This document shows positions 1 through 7,258 of a stretch of DNA of 21,441 bases, in pieces. The stretch's first letter is position 1. Every line of letters starts with the position of its first letter. Origin of the DNA: JAWLEP01 sp964553045 (lineage in GTDB: Bacteria > Fermentibacterota > Fermentibacteria > Fermentibacterales > JCC-6); assembly GCA_964553045.1 (NCBI GenBank), contig CAZKJG010000032.1:1-21441 (forward strand), written 5' to 3'. A program made the position numbers and the translations under genes. The notes below the pieces were generated by a model. That model did not search any database, was not told where the DNA came from, and saw only the letters and a program-made list of their open reading frames with translations.

Positions 1-4
1 TTTA

Positions 5-55
5 GGCGACTTTAGTCGCCCACCGAACCCACCGCCTTTAGGCGGTGGCGGTCAG
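5..55. repeat. Tandem TTTA-loop palindromes (REP-like)
   Basis: Two perfect short hairpins lie side by side, both with the loop TTTA: GGCGAC/GTCGCC (5-20) and an 8-bp stem CCACCGCC/GGCGGTGG (29-48). The window itself opens with TTTAGG, so the array may continue upstream. The right flank GCGGTGGCGGTCAG (42-55) recurs exactly, on the other strand, as the left arm of a second palindrome at 10257-10294. This suggests a dispersed repeat family, either REP-like or mobile-element ends. There is no coding support here. Confidence 0.6.
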
Positions 56-193
56 GTTTCGGCAGGACCCCCAACAAAAACATATCGAGGAATGTTCGAC
101 CCTGTCAAGATAGAACAGCACGCGCCACAACCAACATGTCTGAGATGAAGCCCCGGTCGGCGCGTCCGACCCCAAGCCCGATGGCCCACATGA

Positions 194-433
194 TATCGCA
201 CCGGCGATCCCGAATGGCCCAACCGGATGCACGGCCTGATACGGGTCTGGATTGCCGACATCGCCGGCGAGACCTTCGCCCGCGAGACCAGGATCGTCTA
301 CGGCGGCAGCGTCAAGCCTCACAACGCCCGGGAGATCCTCGCCGGGCTCCATGTGAACGGGGCCCTGGTGGGTGGGGCCAGCCTGCAGGCCGACAGCTTC
401 GGCGACATCATCCGCGCCTCCGCCGAGGCGTAG
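194..433 (+). pseudogene. tpiA: Triosephosphate isomerase, C-terminal fragment
   Basis: The reading frame is open from a TGA at 191-193 to the TAG at 431-433. It encodes the C-terminal part of triosephosphate isomerase, which interconverts dihydroxyacetone phosphate and glyceraldehyde 3-phosphate in glycolysis. The family signatures RIVYGGSVKP (phosphate-binding loop) and the NGALVGGASL region near the end are clear, and PE followed by MHGLIR matches the helix before them. The family is about 250 residues long; only about 70-78 are present. The catalytic Lys, His and Glu regions are missing, and no upstream frame in 1-190 restores them. The native-looking hairpin just downstream suggests the 3' end is in its original place and the 5' part was lost by rearrangement or lies beyond a frame-breaking lesion. 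An internal ATG at 227 could start a 68-residue peptide, but that would not be an enzyme. Confidence 0.75.
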
Positions 434-442
434 AGAGTTTGC

Positions 443-465
443 GGGCGGGGGCTGAGCCCCCGCCC
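443..465 (+). terminator. GC hairpin after tpiA fragment
   Basis: A perfect 9-bp stem (GGGCGGGGG / CCCCCGCCC) with a five-base loop starts 10 bases after the tpiA stop codon. No T-run follows, so it is either a weak intrinsic terminator or an mRNA-stabilising hairpin. Confidence 0.5.
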
Positions 466-587
466 GGACCCCTATCCACCTTCGTCGGCCTCCGCACTGT
501 CGGCGCTTGCCCCTGGCCTGAGTTCGGCTCCGATCCTCAACATGTTTTCGTTGGCCCGCGGGGGACAAGCGGGGCGGCTCACCCCCA

Positions 588-615
588 TTGACAGTGGAGG
601 GGGGCCGTCTAGATT
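588..615 (+). promoter_or_regulatory. Predicted promoter of the T9SS-type protein gene
   Basis: A consensus -35 TTGACA (588-593) is followed after 16 bases by TAGATT (610-615, four of six matches to the -10 consensus). The spacer holds a run of six G (599-604). The start codon at 657 would be about 35 bases from the transcription start. Secondary AT-rich -10-like words follow at 616-633. Confidence 0.5.
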
Positions 616-656
616 GATATTGCCGCTTTATATCCGACCCTCGAAAGGAGATGCCC

Positions 657-2537
657 ATGCGACGGTATCCCGTAGTCATCACGCTGCTGGTTCTTGCCTC
701 GGTCGCCTCCGCCGCCCACCAGAACCCCGCGGCGCAAGTGCCCGGATCAGGCTCCCGTGCCCGGCCCGAGCCGGCCTGGGAGACGCTGGACGCCGGCAGC
801 CTGTGGTCGGCGTTCATGAACGTCGGCTGGTTCGGCGACCCCTGGGCCAACTACCCCAGCATGGAATGGCCCGGCGGCTCGGGCAGCGACTACCTCTGGC
901 TGGGCGATGTCTGGGGCAGCTGCTACGGCGCGGTGACCCCGTCGCCCGCGGAGACCAGCTGGGTGAGCAACTCCGAGTACGGCGGGGACATGGAGCTCTA
1001 CCCCAGCGACGAGAGCCCCATATGGTTCGAGGAGCCTGGTGCCTTCTCCGACCAGACCGTTGGATATACTGTGGACGACTGGTATCCGATGGAGAACCCC
1101 GACCCCATGGGGCTGCAGATCCGAGTGGAGATGTACGCCTGGGACCAGCCTGGCTACGAGAACGTCATCGGCTGCCACATCGTGATCACCCACCACAGCG
1201 ACCAGGGCAGCCCCGGCTCAGCCCTGGACGGGCTGGTGATCGGAATCAGGGGTGACTGCGACGTGGCTACCGCGGATCCAACCGAGCCCAACATGGACGA
1301 CATGGTCTTCTACGACGGCCACGCCATCTGGTGCAACGACCCGGAGGCCAGCTTCGAGTACGAGTTCGACGACGGCACCCCGGCCAGCGAGGCGGACTGG
1401 TTCACCTGGCAGCAGAACCCCGAGGGCGGGGGCATCTGGTACCACTACAACTACCCCGACGGCGCGGGCTTCCCCGACCCCGACGGCCTGGTGGACGCCG
1501 ACGTTGACGCAGACGGAGTGAGCGACCACTTCACCCTGCTGGCCAAGGTCTGCGGCGGCGACACCACCTACGTCACCGACCCGGAGTCGGGGGTGACCCT
1601 CTTCGAGGGAGCCCTGCCGGGAGAGCACTGGAGCCACGTGGTGGGGGACACCACCTACCTGGTGCTTCCCAGGAACACCAGCTACATGTGGGACGGCGAC
1701 AATCCCAGCTCACCCGAGGACGACAGCGGCGAACCGCTTCTTGATCCCATGTGCACCGGCTTCCTGGGCTGGAGGCTCATGGACTGCTGGATCACCGACG
1801 AGAACGGAATTTCCCAGGGCCCGGTGGACGTCCACGGCGTGCCCGTACCGCTCTCGCACTGCTGGTGGAACTGGGAGTCCGACCCCGGGACCGACCCGGA
1901 GAAGTACCAGTACATCTGGGGAGAGAACCCCGACCTCAGCGGCCGTCACAGCGGCCCGGCCTACCTGTCCGACTGGGTGGGGAACCCGAACACTCCCAAG
2001 GCGTTCGAGCCCGACAATCCCGGTCCATTTCCCATTGTGCACCAGATCCCCTCGGGGCTGGCATACCCGGTTTTCGACTACCGTTTCCTCATGGGGATAG
2101 GTCCGGTGACACTGGACGATGGCGACACGCTGCACGTGGTGGGCGGCTGGGCCATCGGGGAGGGCCTGGACGGCCTGCGCACCAGCGCCGACCTGCTGCT
2201 GGACGCTTACTGGCGCCAGGAGGTCTGGGGAGGAGGGGCCACGGGGATCTCGGGCGGCGGCCCGCTTCCGGGCGCCGGCGGACTGGAGGCCTCCGTGGCG
2301 CCCAACCCCACCTCCGGGCCTGCGGCTGTATCCGTCCTGCTCCATGAGGCCCTGGCGGTATCGGTGGACGTCTTCGACATGGCCGGAAGAAAGGTGGCGG
2401 GCTGCAGCGATCCCGGGGAGACCGCAGGACAGAGGAGCCTCTCCCTGGATCTATCCCCGCTGGCCCCCGGAGTCTACCTCTACCGCTTAGAGGCCGGGGA
2501 CAGGTGGGCATCGGGCAGGCTGGTAGTGGCCCGCTGA
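657..2537 (+). CDS. Secreted protein with type IX-type C-terminal sorting domain
   Basis: This is a 626-residue exported protein of unknown function. The start is ATG 657: AAAGGAG (644-650) sits six bases upstream, whereas the in-frame ATG at 651 directly abuts that site. Residues 1-18 form a signal peptide (MRR, a hydrophobic stretch, then ASA). The body is rich in Trp, Tyr, Gly, Asp and Pro. Its early part (MEWPGGSGSDYLWLGDVWG) resembles uncharacterised FCB-group secreted proteins. Residues from about 543 form a sorting domain of the Por/T9SS type A kind: an APNPTSG opening, a VDVFDMAGRKV strand and the ending LAPGVYLYRLEAG followed by a basic tail. In this family the domain directs passage through the type IX system and cell-surface attachment. 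No secretion genes are in the window, so the route is inferred. No enzymatic motif was recognised. Confidence 0.85.
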   Translation: MRRYPVVITLLVLASVASAAHQNPAAQVPGSGSRARPEPAWETLDAGSLWSAFMNVGWFGDPWANYPSMEWPGGSGSDYLWLGDVWGSCYGAVTPSPAETSWVSNSEYGGDMELYPSDESPIWFEEPGAFSDQTVGYTVDDWYPMENPDPMGLQIRVEMYAWDQPGYENVIGCHIVITHHSDQGSPGSALDGLVIGIRGDCDVATADPTEPNMDDMVFYDGHAIWCNDPEASFEYEFDDGTPASEADWFTWQQNPEGGGIWYHYNYPDGAGFPDPDGLVDADVDADGVSDHFTLLAKVCGGDTTYVTDPESGVTLFEGALPGEHWSHVVGDTTYLVLPRNTSYMWDGDNPSSPEDDSGEPLLDPMCTGFLGWRLMDCWITDENGISQGPVDVHGVPVPLSHCWWNWESDPGTDPEKYQYIWGENPDLSGRHSGPAYLSDWVGNPNTPKAFEPDNPGPFPIVHQIPSGLAYPVFDYRFLMGIGPVTLDDGDTLHVVGGWAIGEGLDGLRTSADLLLDAYWRQEVWGGGATGISGGGPLPGAGGLEASVAPNPTSGPAAVSVLLHEALAVSVDVFDMAGRKVAGCSDPGETAGQRSLSLDLSPLAPGVYLYRLEAGDRWASGRLVVAR

Positions 2538-2558
2538 CCCCGACCGTCCGGGCGGCTT

Positions 2559-2584
2559 CCGTGGCGGGGCCCGCCCCGCCACGG
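2559..2584 (+). terminator. Strong GC hairpin after the T9SS-type gene
   Basis: A perfect 11-bp stem (CCGTGGCGGGG paired with CCCCGCCACGG) with a CCCG loop begins 22 bases after the stop codon. It lacks a T-run. The rest of the gap to 2829 shows no gene; the only other item is a weak TATATT (2727-2732) with a poor -35. Confidence 0.55.
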
Positions 2585-2829
2585 GCCTCCGTTCCCGAGG
2601 TTCCCCGAAGGATCCCCGGCCTGTCCGCGCCCAGATGCCCCAACAGTTGCGCTGTGACCGATCCACCGCCGTTCGCAGGGTGAGCCCTCTTCGGGCAGAG
2701 CCGTTACAGCCTGCTCGTCCGTGTCATATATTCCCGCCTCAGGCGCTCGCTGCAGCCGCGTCGCCTCCATGGGTCGGGCAGAGGGTCCCGCCCGGACCGG
2801 GCGACGGAAATCCCGCGGAGGGGAACACG

Positions 2830-4596
2830 ATGCGAAAGGGTCTCTGCGCTGCGGCCGGAGGGGTCCTGCTTGCCGCCTACGCCGCATACGCGCTTGCCGG
2901 CCTTCGCAGCCCGGGACCGGCGGACAAGCTGATCCAGCTCGCGCTTCTGGTGCCGGCGGCGGCCTGTCTGGCGTGGTACGCCGCGGGCAGAGTGCGCACC
3001 GACCTTTCCGCGGCGGCGGTGGCGCGGCTGGACGGAGTCCGTTCCGGGGCCTTCCTGGCCGTCCTCTCCGCCGCGCTGCTGCTTTTCTCGGTATGGATGG
3101 CCTACGGCCCGCTGGAGGGCACCGCAAAGGGCGGTGACGAGGCCGTCGTCCTCTTCCAGGCCAGAGTACTCGCCGCCGGAAGGCTGGCGGCGCCGGCCCC
3201 TCCCGACGCCGACATCTTCTTTCCATGCAGGCATCTGATATCCAGAGAGGGAATGTGGTTCGGCCAGTACACCCCCACCCATTCGATACTGCTGGCCCCT
3301 TTCGCAGCCGCCGGAGTATCGCCCCTCCTGGGGCCGCTGGAGGGGGTGCTGAGCCTGATCGGTCTGTTCCTGCTGGTGCGGGTGTGGGCCGGGGAGAGAG
3401 ACGCCAAGCTGACCGCATTGCTCCTGCTGGCCTCCCCCTTCTTCCTGCTGATGACCCCCACGCACATGGCCCACAACTCCAACCTGATGCTGGTGGTCTG
3501 GAGCCTGTACCTGATCAGCCTGTACTGGAAGGAAGGGGGATTTGCCAGGGCGGTAGGCTCCGGTCTGCTCCTGGGTCTGGCTTTGACCACGAAGCCCTAC
3601 CCGATAACCGTCTGGGGCCTGTTCCTGGGCATTGCCCTGGCCTTCGGGGGCCGAAAGGGGCTGAAGGGCCTGGCGGGAATGGCCCTGGGAGCAGTCCCGC
3701 CGGTAGCCGGTCTGCTCTACACCAACTGGGTGTACACCGGTGACCCGCTGCTGACCCCCTACCAGCTGGCCAGGGGAGACCGCCTGCTGGGATTCGGCGA
3801 GAACAAGGCCTGGTACCCGATCTTCGGCGACTACAGGCATACAATCTGGCGGTCGCTGCAGCTGCGGGCCAGGGAGCTGGCCAGCGGGGCAACCATGCTC
3901 TTCGGATGGCCGCTGCTGTCCCTGATCCCCATGCTGGCCTCCGTGGCCCTCTTCCGCAGGGAGAGGCGACTGCTCTACCTGTCGCTTACCCTGGTGGGGA
4001 TGTTCCTTCTGCTGCTGCCGCACTCCTGGCCGGCGGTGATCTACGGGCCCAGGCACTACTACACCTTCCTCCCGGTGATACTCTACCTCTCGCTGCGGGG
4101 GCTGGGCGTCCTGCACAGGGCGGCGGCCAGGAGATGGGCGGAGCGGGGCGGCAGCTTCGTCTTCCTTACCGTGGCCGGTCTTTTCGGCATCACCCTTCTT
4201 CTCTACCTGCCCGAGAGGATCGGGGAGATGTCAGGACCCTGGCTGGCGGTGGAGGCCGCCCCTTACAGGGAAGCGCAGGGGACGGTTGAGACCCCGGCTC
4301 TGATCTTCATGGAGGCCTCCCAGCACGGATACCCCAGCATTTACAGCGGGCTGAACTACACCTCCCCCTTCCTGGACGGCCCCTTCATCTTCTGCGTCCA
4401 CCAGACTCCGGAGGAGGACCGGGCCTTCATGCGGCATTTTCCTCGGAGGAACCCCTACCTCTACTACATCGACGAAGAGGGCGGGCATCACGTGGAGCCC
4501 TGGACGGAGGAGCTGGCGAGGGAGCTCACCCCGGAGCGGGAGATGCACCTGCAGAACCGTCCTCCGCCCATTCGCCGGAACGGCCTCCGCCCATGA
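2830..4596 (+). CDS. GT-C-fold membrane glycosyltransferase (GT39/GT83-like)
   Basis: A 588-residue polytopic membrane protein of the ArnT/PMT-like superfamily, whose members move a sugar from a polyprenyl-phosphate donor onto a lipid, protein or glycan on the outer face of the inner membrane. ATG 2830 is chosen because GGAGGGG (2817-2823) lies six bases upstream; the frame is open further 5' but without a site or conservation. After two N-terminal membrane spans, the first periplasmic loop carries GGDEAVVLFQARVLAAGRL (about 102-120), with the Asp-Glu pair (D103, E104) typical of the catalytic acidic motif. Further hydrophobic helices and a GPRHYYTFLP segment follow, then a soluble C-terminal tail rich in charged residues. 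Donor and acceptor cannot be read from the sequence. The radical SAM gene starts 96 bases downstream and may be co-transcribed. Confidence 0.8.
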   Translation: MRKGLCAAAGGVLLAAYAAYALAGLRSPGPADKLIQLALLVPAAACLAWYAAGRVRTDLSAAAVARLDGVRSGAFLAVLSAALLLFSVWMAYGPLEGTAKGGDEAVVLFQARVLAAGRLAAPAPPDADIFFPCRHLISREGMWFGQYTPTHSILLAPFAAAGVSPLLGPLEGVLSLIGLFLLVRVWAGERDAKLTALLLLASPFFLLMTPTHMAHNSNLMLVVWSLYLISLYWKEGGFARAVGSGLLLGLALTTKPYPITVWGLFLGIALAFGGRKGLKGLAGMALGAVPPVAGLLYTNWVYTGDPLLTPYQLARGDRLLGFGENKAWYPIFGDYRHTIWRSLQLRARELASGATMLFGWPLLSLIPMLASVALFRRERRLLYLSLTLVGMFLLLLPHSWPAVIYGPRHYYTFLPVILYLSLRGLGVLHRAAARRWAERGGSFVFLTVAGLFGITLLLYLPERIGEMSGPWLAVEAAPYREAQGTVETPALIFMEASQHGYPSIYSGLNYTSPFLDGPFIFCVHQTPEEDRAFMRHFPRRNPYLYYIDEEGGHHVEPWTEELARELTPEREMHLQNRPPPIRRNGLRP

Positions 4597-4692
4597 GCCC
4601 GAGCCAATTTCTGCAGCCGGTCGGCCTTTGCCCGCAGATGAGGCCTTGATTAGTTTCTTCAACCGATTCGAATGCCGCAAAACGGAGGTGAT

Positions 4693-6093
4693 ATGAGCAG
4701 GGTACTGCTGGTGAACCCGCCGTCTGCGGTGGGCGTATACGACAGCAGCAAGATAAGGGTGGCCATAACCAGCGCCCCGTTCATAACTCTGGCCACGCTG
4801 GCGGGGGAGCTGCTGAGCGAGGGCCATGAGGTGGAGATAGCCGACCTGATGGTGGAGCCCGAGCCCCTGGAGGCGTACCGCCGCAGGCTGGAGAGCCTGA
4901 GGCCCGAGTACGTGGGCATCACCTACACCACCCCCCTCTACCACGAGGCCCGGCAGCTGGCGGGCATGGCCCGGGAGCTCCTCCCGGACGTCACCACCGT
5001 CGCCGGCGGCATCCATGCCTCGACGCTGCCGCGGGAATCGCTGGAGGAGGGCAACTTCGACATCGTCGTCATGGGGGAGGGGGAGAGGACCCTGGCGGAG
5101 ATAGCCGCCGGCAGCGACCTCCAGGACGTAGCCGGGTTGGCCTTCGGCCGCGGGTCCGACTACACCGAGACCGCTCCCAGGGAGCTGATCTGCGATCTGA
5201 ACGACCTTCCCCTGCCGGCCTGGCAGCTGCACGACCTCTCCCGGTACCGCGCCCCCCACATCGCCAGCCGCGCCAACCCCGTGGGCTACATGGAGACCAA
5301 CCGCGGCTGCAACCATCACTGCACCTACTGCAGCCAGAGGATCTTCGGACACCGGGTGCGCTCCAAGTCCTCCCGGCGGGTTGTGGACGAGATGTTCAGA
5401 ATGCTGGAGCTGGGCTTTGCCGACATACACATCAAGGACGACAACTTCACCGCCGACATTGAGCACGCAAAGGACACCTGCCGGTTGCTGGCCGGGGAGG
5501 GATTCCCGGCGCCCTGGGCGCTGCCCACCGGGGTGAACGTGGAGGACGTGGACGAGGAGTTCTTCGGGCTGGCGAAGGAGGCGGGCTGCTACCAGATCTC
5601 CTTCGGCATCGAGAGCGGCGTGCCGGAGGTGCTGGCCGGGGTGAACAAGAAGCAGACCCCGGAGATGATCCGCCGGGCCGTGGAGATGGCCCACGACGCC
5701 GGCCTGGAGACGGTGGGCTTCTTCATGATGGGCCTTCCCGGAGACACCACGGAGACCATGCGGCAGAGCATCCGCTTCGCCCGCAGCCTTCCCCTTACCT
5801 ACGCCAAGGCCTCCATGACCCTGCCCTTCCCCTCCTCGGCCCTGTACCGGCAGATAGAGATGGACGGACGAATCCTCTCCCGGGACTGGAGCAAGTACAA
5901 CTTCCACTGCACCAGCGAGGTATGGAAGCACGAGAACCTGGACTGGGCCACCATCCAGCACTACTACTCGCTCTTCCACCGGCGGTTCTACTTCCGTCCC
6001 TCCTACATCTGGAAGCGCTTCTGGCGCGACCTGCGAATGGGCCATCTCTGGGAGGACGTAAAGGCGGTTCTGAGCAACGACTGGTCCGGCTAG
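4693..6093 (+). CDS. B12-binding-domain radical SAM protein
   Basis: A 466-residue cytosolic enzyme. ATG 4693 follows a near-perfect anti-16S site GGAGGTGAT (4684-4692). Residues 1-140 form a cobalamin-binding-like Rossmann domain (opening RVLLVNPPS; VAGGIHAS; VVMGEGERT). Residues about 195-400 form a radical SAM barrel with the iron-sulfur motif CNHHCTYC (C206, C210, C213) and the signatures FGIESG and FFMMGLPGDTTE. Proteins of this architecture methylate unreactive carbons or rearrange lipids, hopanoids, cofactors and antibiotics, but many are uncharacterised. The C-terminal 70 residues are rich in Trp, Tyr, Phe and Arg (about FHRRFYFRPSYIWKRFWRD), suggesting peripheral membrane contact and a lipid-like substrate. 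The neighbouring GT-C glycosyltransferase fits a glycolipid role; the reaction itself is unknown. Confidence 0.85.
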   Translation: MSRVLLVNPPSAVGVYDSSKIRVAITSAPFITLATLAGELLSEGHEVEIADLMVEPEPLEAYRRRLESLRPEYVGITYTTPLYHEARQLAGMARELLPDVTTVAGGIHASTLPRESLEEGNFDIVVMGEGERTLAEIAAGSDLQDVAGLAFGRGSDYTETAPRELICDLNDLPLPAWQLHDLSRYRAPHIASRANPVGYMETNRGCNHHCTYCSQRIFGHRVRSKSSRRVVDEMFRMLELGFADIHIKDDNFTADIEHAKDTCRLLAGEGFPAPWALPTGVNVEDVDEEFFGLAKEAGCYQISFGIESGVPEVLAGVNKKQTPEMIRRAVEMAHDAGLETVGFFMMGLPGDTTETMRQSIRFARSLPLTYAKASMTLPFPSSALYRQIEMDGRILSRDWSKYNFHCTSEVWKHENLDWATIQHYYSLFHRRFYFRPSYIWKRFWRDLRMGHLWEDVKAVLSNDWSG

Positions 6094-6504
6094 AACCTGG
6101 AGGCCCATGTCCGCAGCCGAGAGCCATATACAGACCGTTGGTCCTTTGCACTGAAATCGCCCCGTGCACCGGCCTTTCGTGGGCCCGTGAGCAGGGGATG
6201 GTGAGGACCAGCCCGGAGAAGGTTACCTCCAATCGGATATCTTTCCCGGAGCAATGTCGGACGATCCGCAGGAATACCAATTGAGGACCTGAACAGCAAG
6301 ATCAATATGTCTGCCGGGTTACCGGGGCATATCCCCAAATCGGGCATCCGAGCCCCGGCTGATTGGAGTGGGGCTCTTGGAAGAGGATGAGAACTGGATT
6401 TCATAGGGGGCGAATTCGTATTCCTGGCTGCAGACATACATCGAGGAGCGACTGCTTGATGTCAGAATGGGCGATTAGCACAGATTGCTCAAGAGACCCG
6501 TGGC
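6094..6504. other. Gene-poor interval
   Basis: No convincing gene. A short open stretch at 6407-6478 (+) ends in WLQTYIEERLLDVRMGD and then TAG. It reads like the C-terminal tail of a lost protein but matches nothing I recognise. No tRNA, and no terminator with a T-run after the radical SAM gene. From about 6400 the base composition becomes less GC-rich, which marks the edge of the mobile-element region. Confidence 0.4.
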
Positions 6505-6535
6505 TTGACGACGGTATCAGGGGGGGGAGTATAAC
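6505..6535 (+). promoter_or_regulatory. Predicted promoter with G8 tract in the spacer
   Basis: TTGACG (6505-6510) and TATAAC (6530-6535) are good -35 and -10 boxes, but 19 bases apart, two more than optimal. The spacer contains eight consecutive G (6520-6527). Loss of two G would give the ideal 17-base spacing, so tract slippage could tune or switch this promoter. Confidence 0.5.
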
Positions 6536-6574
6536 ATAAAATGCCTGCAGCATAATTGAATAGGAGGTTATATC

Positions 6575-6955
6575 ATGACTGCCACAAAAGCACTCCTTGT
6601 CGTAATGGTTCTCCTGGTGGGCACGGGCCTAGCCTCGGACGGCTTCATCTACGGGTCCGTTGATGAGGGTTCCTACAACGCCGCCTACTATGCGATACAG
6701 ATCGCTTGGGGCGGTATTGAGTACGACAGACAAGTGGAACACATAGACGAAGATTACAGTTCCGATAGTCTTGCTGTGGGCAAGTATGACGTACGTTGTA
6801 CACTGTTCGACAGCGCTGATAGCATGCTAACAGCAAACAACGATACCGTCCGAGTCTACTCCGGGCAGGGCACTCAGTGCAACTTCGACTTCTCAGTACT
6901 TCTGGACCCTCTCTCCGAGACAAGTTGGGGAGCACTAAAGGCTATAGTCGAATAG
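6575..6955 (+). CDS. Small secreted protein, unknown function
   Basis: A 126-residue protein. ATG 6575 follows AGGAGG (6562-6567) by seven bases. Residues 1-20 form a signal peptide (MTATK, a hydrophobic core, then TGLA before SDG). The mature part of about 105 residues is acidic and beta-rich, with the alternation GKYDVRCTLFDSADSML and DTVRVYSGQGTQCNF. This resembles small beta-sandwich modules of the carboxypeptidase-regulatory or PEGA kind, which is a weak resemblance only. It has two Cys that could form a disulfide. It has no T9SS sorting tail. It is a stand-alone unit with its own promoter and a following hairpin. Its codon use is less GC-biased than that of the glycan genes. Confidence 0.75.
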   Translation: MTATKALLVVMVLLVGTGLASDGFIYGSVDEGSYNAAYYAIQIAWGGIEYDRQVEHIDEDYSSDSLAVGKYDVRCTLFDSADSMLTANNDTVRVYSGQGTQCNFDFSVLLDPLSETSWGALKAIVE

Positions 6956-6961
6956 AAGCCG

Positions 6962-7228
6962 CTAAATCGCTGCAGGCAGCCCTGGGGCCGGCATCGCCGG
7001 CCCCACTTGCATCAGAGGCTCTTCTGTGAGAAAGCGAGTGCTCCAATCCCATTCACTATTGATGGTGCCATCTGAGGTGAGTAAATTCCAGCCATCGGGT
7101 GCTTTGGATATTGATAGCGTCAGGACAGGATATCTTCGGCTGATATCCAGAATCTTGGATTCAACTCGTAAGTGCAACAGAGGGCTATAGGCTTGGTGGG
7201 TGGGCTGTTGTAGAATCAACAGCGACAT
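6962..7228 (-). pseudogene. Possible C-terminal remnant next to the IS30 end
   Basis: On the minus strand the frame is open for 88 codons and stops at 6962. Its middle (about RVESKILDISRRYPVLTLSI, then DGWNLLTSDGTINSEWDW) reads like protein rather than antisense noise. There is no ribosome binding site, its right edge coincides with the probable left end of the IS30 element, and its last codons run through the hairpin at 6984-7004. It may be the tail of a gene cut by the insertion. It was not recognised, and it could be chance. Confidence 0.2.
6984..7004 (+). terminator. GC hairpin after the small secreted protein gene
   Basis: A perfect 9-bp stem (GGGGCCGGC / GCCGGCCCC) with the loop ATC lies 28 bases after the stop codon. 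No T-run follows, matching the other GC hairpins in this window that sit just after genes. Confidence 0.6.
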
Positions 7229-7258
7229 CCGTTTGGAGCCTAACCCTTAGGAGCGCTT

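Noticed and set aside
651..653. ATG 651 as start of the T9SS-type protein
   Set aside because: It directly abuts the ribosome binding site (no spacing). ATG 657 has six bases and begins with a proper signal peptide.
2761..2829. A structured leader or riboswitch before the GT-C gene
   Set aside because: The GC-rich segment can fold, but none of the conserved cores I know (cobalamin, SAM, cyclic di-GMP) is present.
4231..6108. A 625-codon open frame on the minus strand
   Set aside because: It lies antisense to the radical SAM gene, has no domain, and its openness follows from GC-rich codon bias. The same applies to long minus-strand frames at 2704-4116 and 15045-16706.
5922..6284. A plus-strand frame running out of the radical SAM gene into the intergenic region
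   Set aside because: It is out of frame with the gene, lacks a ribosome binding site, and has no recognisable content.
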